Part shown: one piece after another, positions 6,277 through 7,995 of the stretch
Layout of the letters: each line of letters begins with the position of its first letter
How positions within the stretch are numbered: the first letter of the stretch is position 1
Origin: Syntrophales bacterium
GTDB taxonomy: Bacteria > Desulfobacterota > Syntrophia > Syntrophales > UBA2251
DNA length: 7,995 nt
Assembly (NCBI GenBank): GCA_023230905.1
Contig: JALNWL010000112.1
Span: 1-7,995 of the forward strand
Reading direction: 5' to 3'
The notes under the pieces: model-generated
Database searches by the model: none
What the model was told of the DNA's origin: nothing
Seen by the model: the letters and a program-made list of their open reading frames with translations, nothing else
Program-made: the position numbers and the translations under genes

Positions 6277-7304
6277 AAAAACACCTCAACACCCTGTTCG
6301 TCACGACACAGGGCGCCTACCTCGCCAAGGAAGGGGAGACGATCGTCGTCAAGGTGGAGAAGGAAATCCGCCTTCGGCTTCCGGTTCACACGATCGGCGG
6401 CATCGTCTGCTTCGGGAACGTCTCGTGCAGCCCGTTTCTGATGGGCTTCTGCGCCGAGAACGGCGTCGGCGTGAGTTTCCTGACGGAGCGCGGCCGCTTT
6501 CTGGCACGGGTGCAGGGGCCGGTTTCGGGAAATGTCCTGCTTCGGAGGGAACAGTACCGGCGTGCCGACGACCTGCAAGCCTCCGCCGGAATCGCGCGCA
6601 CCGTTCTGACCGGAAAAATCGCCAACAGCCGGACGGTTCTGCAGCGGGCGCTGCGCGACCATGCGGATAAACTGGCGGCCGAAGAGGTATCCTTTGCGGC
6701 GAAGCGACTGGGCAATTATATCGATCTCCTGAATCAGGAGCAGTCGCTCGACGTCCTTCGCGGCTGGGAAGGGGATGCCGCTCACCTCTATTTCGGAGTA
6801 TTCGACCATTTGATCGTCGCGCAAAAGGGGGAGTTTTCCTTTCAGGAGCGGAACCGCCGGCCTCCGCTGGACAACGTCAACGCCCTGCTCTCTTTTATCT
6901 ACACGCTCCTGGTCCACGACATCCGCTCTGCCTTGGAGACGGTGGGGCTCGATCCGGCGGTGGGCTTCCTCCACAGGGACCGGCCCGGCCGGCCCAGCCT
7001 CGCCCTCGACATGATGGAAGAATTCCGTCCGTTTCTGGCGGACCGGCTGGCGCTGTCGCTGATCAACCGGCAGCAGGTCCAGGGGAAGGGATTCCAGAAG
7101 TCCGAATCCGGGGCGGTCCTGATGACGGACGAGACGCGCAAGACGGTGCTGGTCGCTTATCAGGAGAGGAAGCAGGAGGAAATCCTTCATCCGTTTCTCG
7201 ATGAGAAAGTCAAGATCGGCCTGCTGTTCCACACACAGGCATTGCTGATGGCGCGGCACCTTCGAGGCGACCTCGACGGATATCCGCCGTTTATCTGGAA
7301 GTGA
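6273..7304 (+). CDS. cas1: Cas1, integrase for spacer acquisition (type I-C)
   Basis: This 343-residue protein has the full length of I-C Cas1. The metal-binding residues of the integrase are present: E166 in GWEGDAAHLYF, H234 in VGFLHRDRPGRPSLALD and D246 in LALDMMEEFRP. The N-terminal beta-rich domain begins NTLFVTTQGAYLAKEGETIV. Cas1 forms the Cas1-Cas2 complex that inserts spacers at the leader end of the array. The ATG overlaps the stop of the preceding gene (ATGA, 6273-6276) and no good Shine-Dalgarno precedes it, which points to translational coupling. Most of the gene is GC-rich, roughly 63-72% in most 60-bp stretches I counted but only 48% at 6781-6840, which sets it apart from cas3, cas5c, cas8c and cas7c. 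Confidence 0.97.
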   Translation: MKKHLNTLFVTTQGAYLAKEGETIVVKVEKEIRLRLPVHTIGGIVCFGNVSCSPFLMGFCAENGVGVSFLTERGRFLARVQGPVSGNVLLRREQYRRADDLQASAGIARTVLTGKIANSRTVLQRALRDHADKLAAEEVSFAAKRLGNYIDLLNQEQSLDVLRGWEGDAAHLYFGVFDHLIVAQKGEFSFQERNRRPPLDNVNALLSFIYTLLVHDIRSALETVGLDPAVGFLHRDRPGRPSLALDMMEEFRPFLADRLALSLINRQQVQGKGFQKSESGAVLMTDETRKTVLVAYQERKQEEILHPFLDEKVKIGLLFHTQALLMARHLRGDLDGYPPFIWK

Positions 7305-7314
7305 GGAGTGCGCC

Positions 7315-7605
7315 ATGCTTGTACTGGTCAGCTATGATGTGGCGACATCAGATCCAGGAGGCACGCGGCGGCTAACGCGCGTGGCAAAAGCCTGCCAAAA
7401 CTATGGTCAACGAGTCCAATATTCTGTTTTTGAATGCATCGTCGATCCGGCGCAGTGGGCAACGCTTCGCCAGAAGCTAATCGACGAGATCAATCCCAAG
7501 GCGGACAGCCTGCGATTTTATTTCTTGGGATCGAATTGGAAACGGCGTGTTGAGCATATCGGGGCGAAAAAATCAGTGGATCAGGAAGGACCGCTGATCG
7601 TCTGA
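7315..7605 (+). CDS. cas2: Cas2, partner of Cas1 in spacer acquisition
   Basis: This 96-residue protein begins MLVLVSYDVATSDPGG, the usual Cas2 start with the conserved D8 after the first beta strand, followed by RRLTRVAKACQNYGQRVQYS, VFECIVDPAQW and LRFYFLGSNW. Cas2 is the ferredoxin-like dimer that bridges two Cas1 dimers. The start is ATG 7315 with GAGGAG at 7303-7308, 10 bp after cas1. It is the last cas gene and is followed directly by the leader and array. The final two-thirds of the gene has lower GC than cas1. Confidence 0.96.
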   Translation: MLVLVSYDVATSDPGGTRRLTRVAKACQNYGQRVQYSVFECIVDPAQWATLRQKLIDEINPKADSLRFYFLGSNWKRRVEHIGAKKSVDQEGPLIV

Positions 7606-7789
7606 AGGACGCCGCGAACCCCAAGCGAACGCGATTTCCCGGGGATGTTCGCGATCGGCGTAACACCTCAGTTTATATCGTTTCCTAGATCACGATCCTT
7701 GACAACTTCATATCGTGCCGTTGGCTTGAAGGGACCTTCGCGAAAGTGGATACATTTTGTTTTTTAATTCAAAGGATTATCAGTAGTAC
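7606..7789 (+). promoter_or_regulatory. CRISPR leader
   Basis: This 184-bp non-coding stretch lies between the cas2 stop and the first repeat, on the cas1-cas2 side of the array where I-C leaders are found. The first 60 bp are GC-richer. The last 50 bp are AT-rich with a T-run at 7755-7766. A consensus-like -35 box TTGACA is at 7699-7704, but a -10 box at the right distance is not clear; TACATT at 7751-7756 is a weak candidate -10 for another, weaker promoter. The heptamer ATATCGT occurs twice (7675-7681 and 7710-7716). No intrinsic terminator is seen after cas2. Leader function is inferred from position. Confidence 0.8.
7699..7704 (+). promoter_or_regulatory. Possible -35 box of the array promoter
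   Basis: TTGACA matches the sigma-70 -35 consensus exactly, about 86 bp before the first repeat and pointing into the array. The expected -10 position (about 7722-7727, TGGCTT) is a poor match, so this may be chance. Confidence 0.3.
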
Positions 7790-7995
7790 GTCGCCCCCCG
7801 CGCGGGGGCGTGGATTGAAACCCTTCAGGAGCCCCGCCTCTGTCGGGTTGATATGGTCGCCCCCCGCGCGGGGGCGTGGATTGAAACATACTGCAGGAAA
7901 GCTGGTCAACCCGTTTTCGTGTCGCCCCCCGCGCGGGGGCGTGGATTGAAACGTTCGTCGGTCCATCACCTGCCTGCCTCGACCGCGTCGCCCCC
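7790..7995 (+). CRISPR. Type I-C CRISPR array, leader-proximal end, continues past the window
   Basis: Repeats are 32 nt, identical, at 7790-7821, 7856-7887 and 7921-7952; a fourth begins at 7987 and is cut after 9 nt by the window end. Spacers are 7822-7855 (34 nt), 7888-7920 (33 nt) and 7953-7986 (34 nt). Each repeat starts GTCGCCCCCC and ends GTGGATTGAAAC, the type I-C style. Repeat positions 3-9 pair with 15-21 to give a 7-bp, almost all G-C stem with a 5-nt loop. Cas5c would be expected to cut just 3' of this stem, leaving an 11-nt handle TGGATTGAAAC. The ATTGAAAC end and the adjacent cas2 show that transcription runs on the + strand and that these are the most recently acquired spacers. 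Spacer targets cannot be read from the sequence; none has an obvious match elsewhere in the window. Confidence 0.98.

Noticed and set aside
6219..7316. Long open frame on the - strand (about 365 codons) opposite cas1
   Set aside because: It mirrors cas1 in a GC-rich region, where stop codons are rare, and has no recognisable family. Cas1 on the + strand has all its catalytic motifs.
7620..7660. Possible terminator after cas2 (CGAAC ... GTTCG with an inner CCCGGG)
   Set aside because: The pairing arms are only 5 bp, the interior does not fold into a clean stem, and no T-tract follows.
7746..7969. Short open frames on both strands across the array with repeated peptides such as SPPARGRGLK
   Set aside because: The repeated peptides are only translations of the CRISPR repeats, so these are not genes.

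Overview
The window is the downstream part of a type I-C (Dvulg) CRISPR-Cas locus, all on the + strand. It runs from the middle of cas3 through every other expected I-C gene into the leader-proximal end of the CRISPR array. The source looks like a mesophilic Gram-negative bacterium of moderate GC content with strong Shine-Dalgarno sites. The protein flavour and the accessory Bro-N/DinD-type gene are compatible with Desulfobacterota (the former Deltaproteobacteria), but that placement is an impression and not a demonstrated assignment.

Layout: cas3, 3' half only (1-1213); cas5c (1238-1987); cas8c (1969-3699), with a small-subunit cas11c reading frame that appears to start inside it at 3343; cas7c (3746-4768); cas4 (4769-5413); a non-canonical gene for a Bro-N/DinD-like protein (5434-6276); cas1 (6273-7304); cas2 (7315-7605); a leader of about 184 bp (7606-7789); and an array of 32-nt repeats from 7790 to the window end, showing three complete repeats, three spacers and the first 9 nt of a fourth repeat. 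Genes are separated by at most 46 bp and several overlap or abut, so the region reads as one operon. No gap over 300 bp lacks a gene.

How the parts work together, from family knowledge: Cas5c cuts pre-crRNA in the repeat and caps the crRNA handle, so no cas6 is needed. Cas7c forms the backbone, Cas8c recognises the PAM, and Cas11c is the small subunit; together they form Cascade, which recruits the Cas3 nuclease-helicase. Cas4, Cas1 and Cas2 capture new spacers, with Cas4 taking part in PAM-dependent trimming and orientation.

The unusual part is the Bro-N/DinD-like gene wedged between cas4 and cas1, which normally adjoin in I-C loci. It is intact, has a strong Shine-Dalgarno, and shares an ATGA stop/start overlap with cas1, which has no clear Shine-Dalgarno of its own. 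It also contains a perfect 27-bp interrupted palindrome. Its first part is markedly AT-richer than the GC-rich cas4 3' part and most of cas1 on either side. This suggests that a phage- or SOS-type regulator has been built into the adaptation half of the operon.
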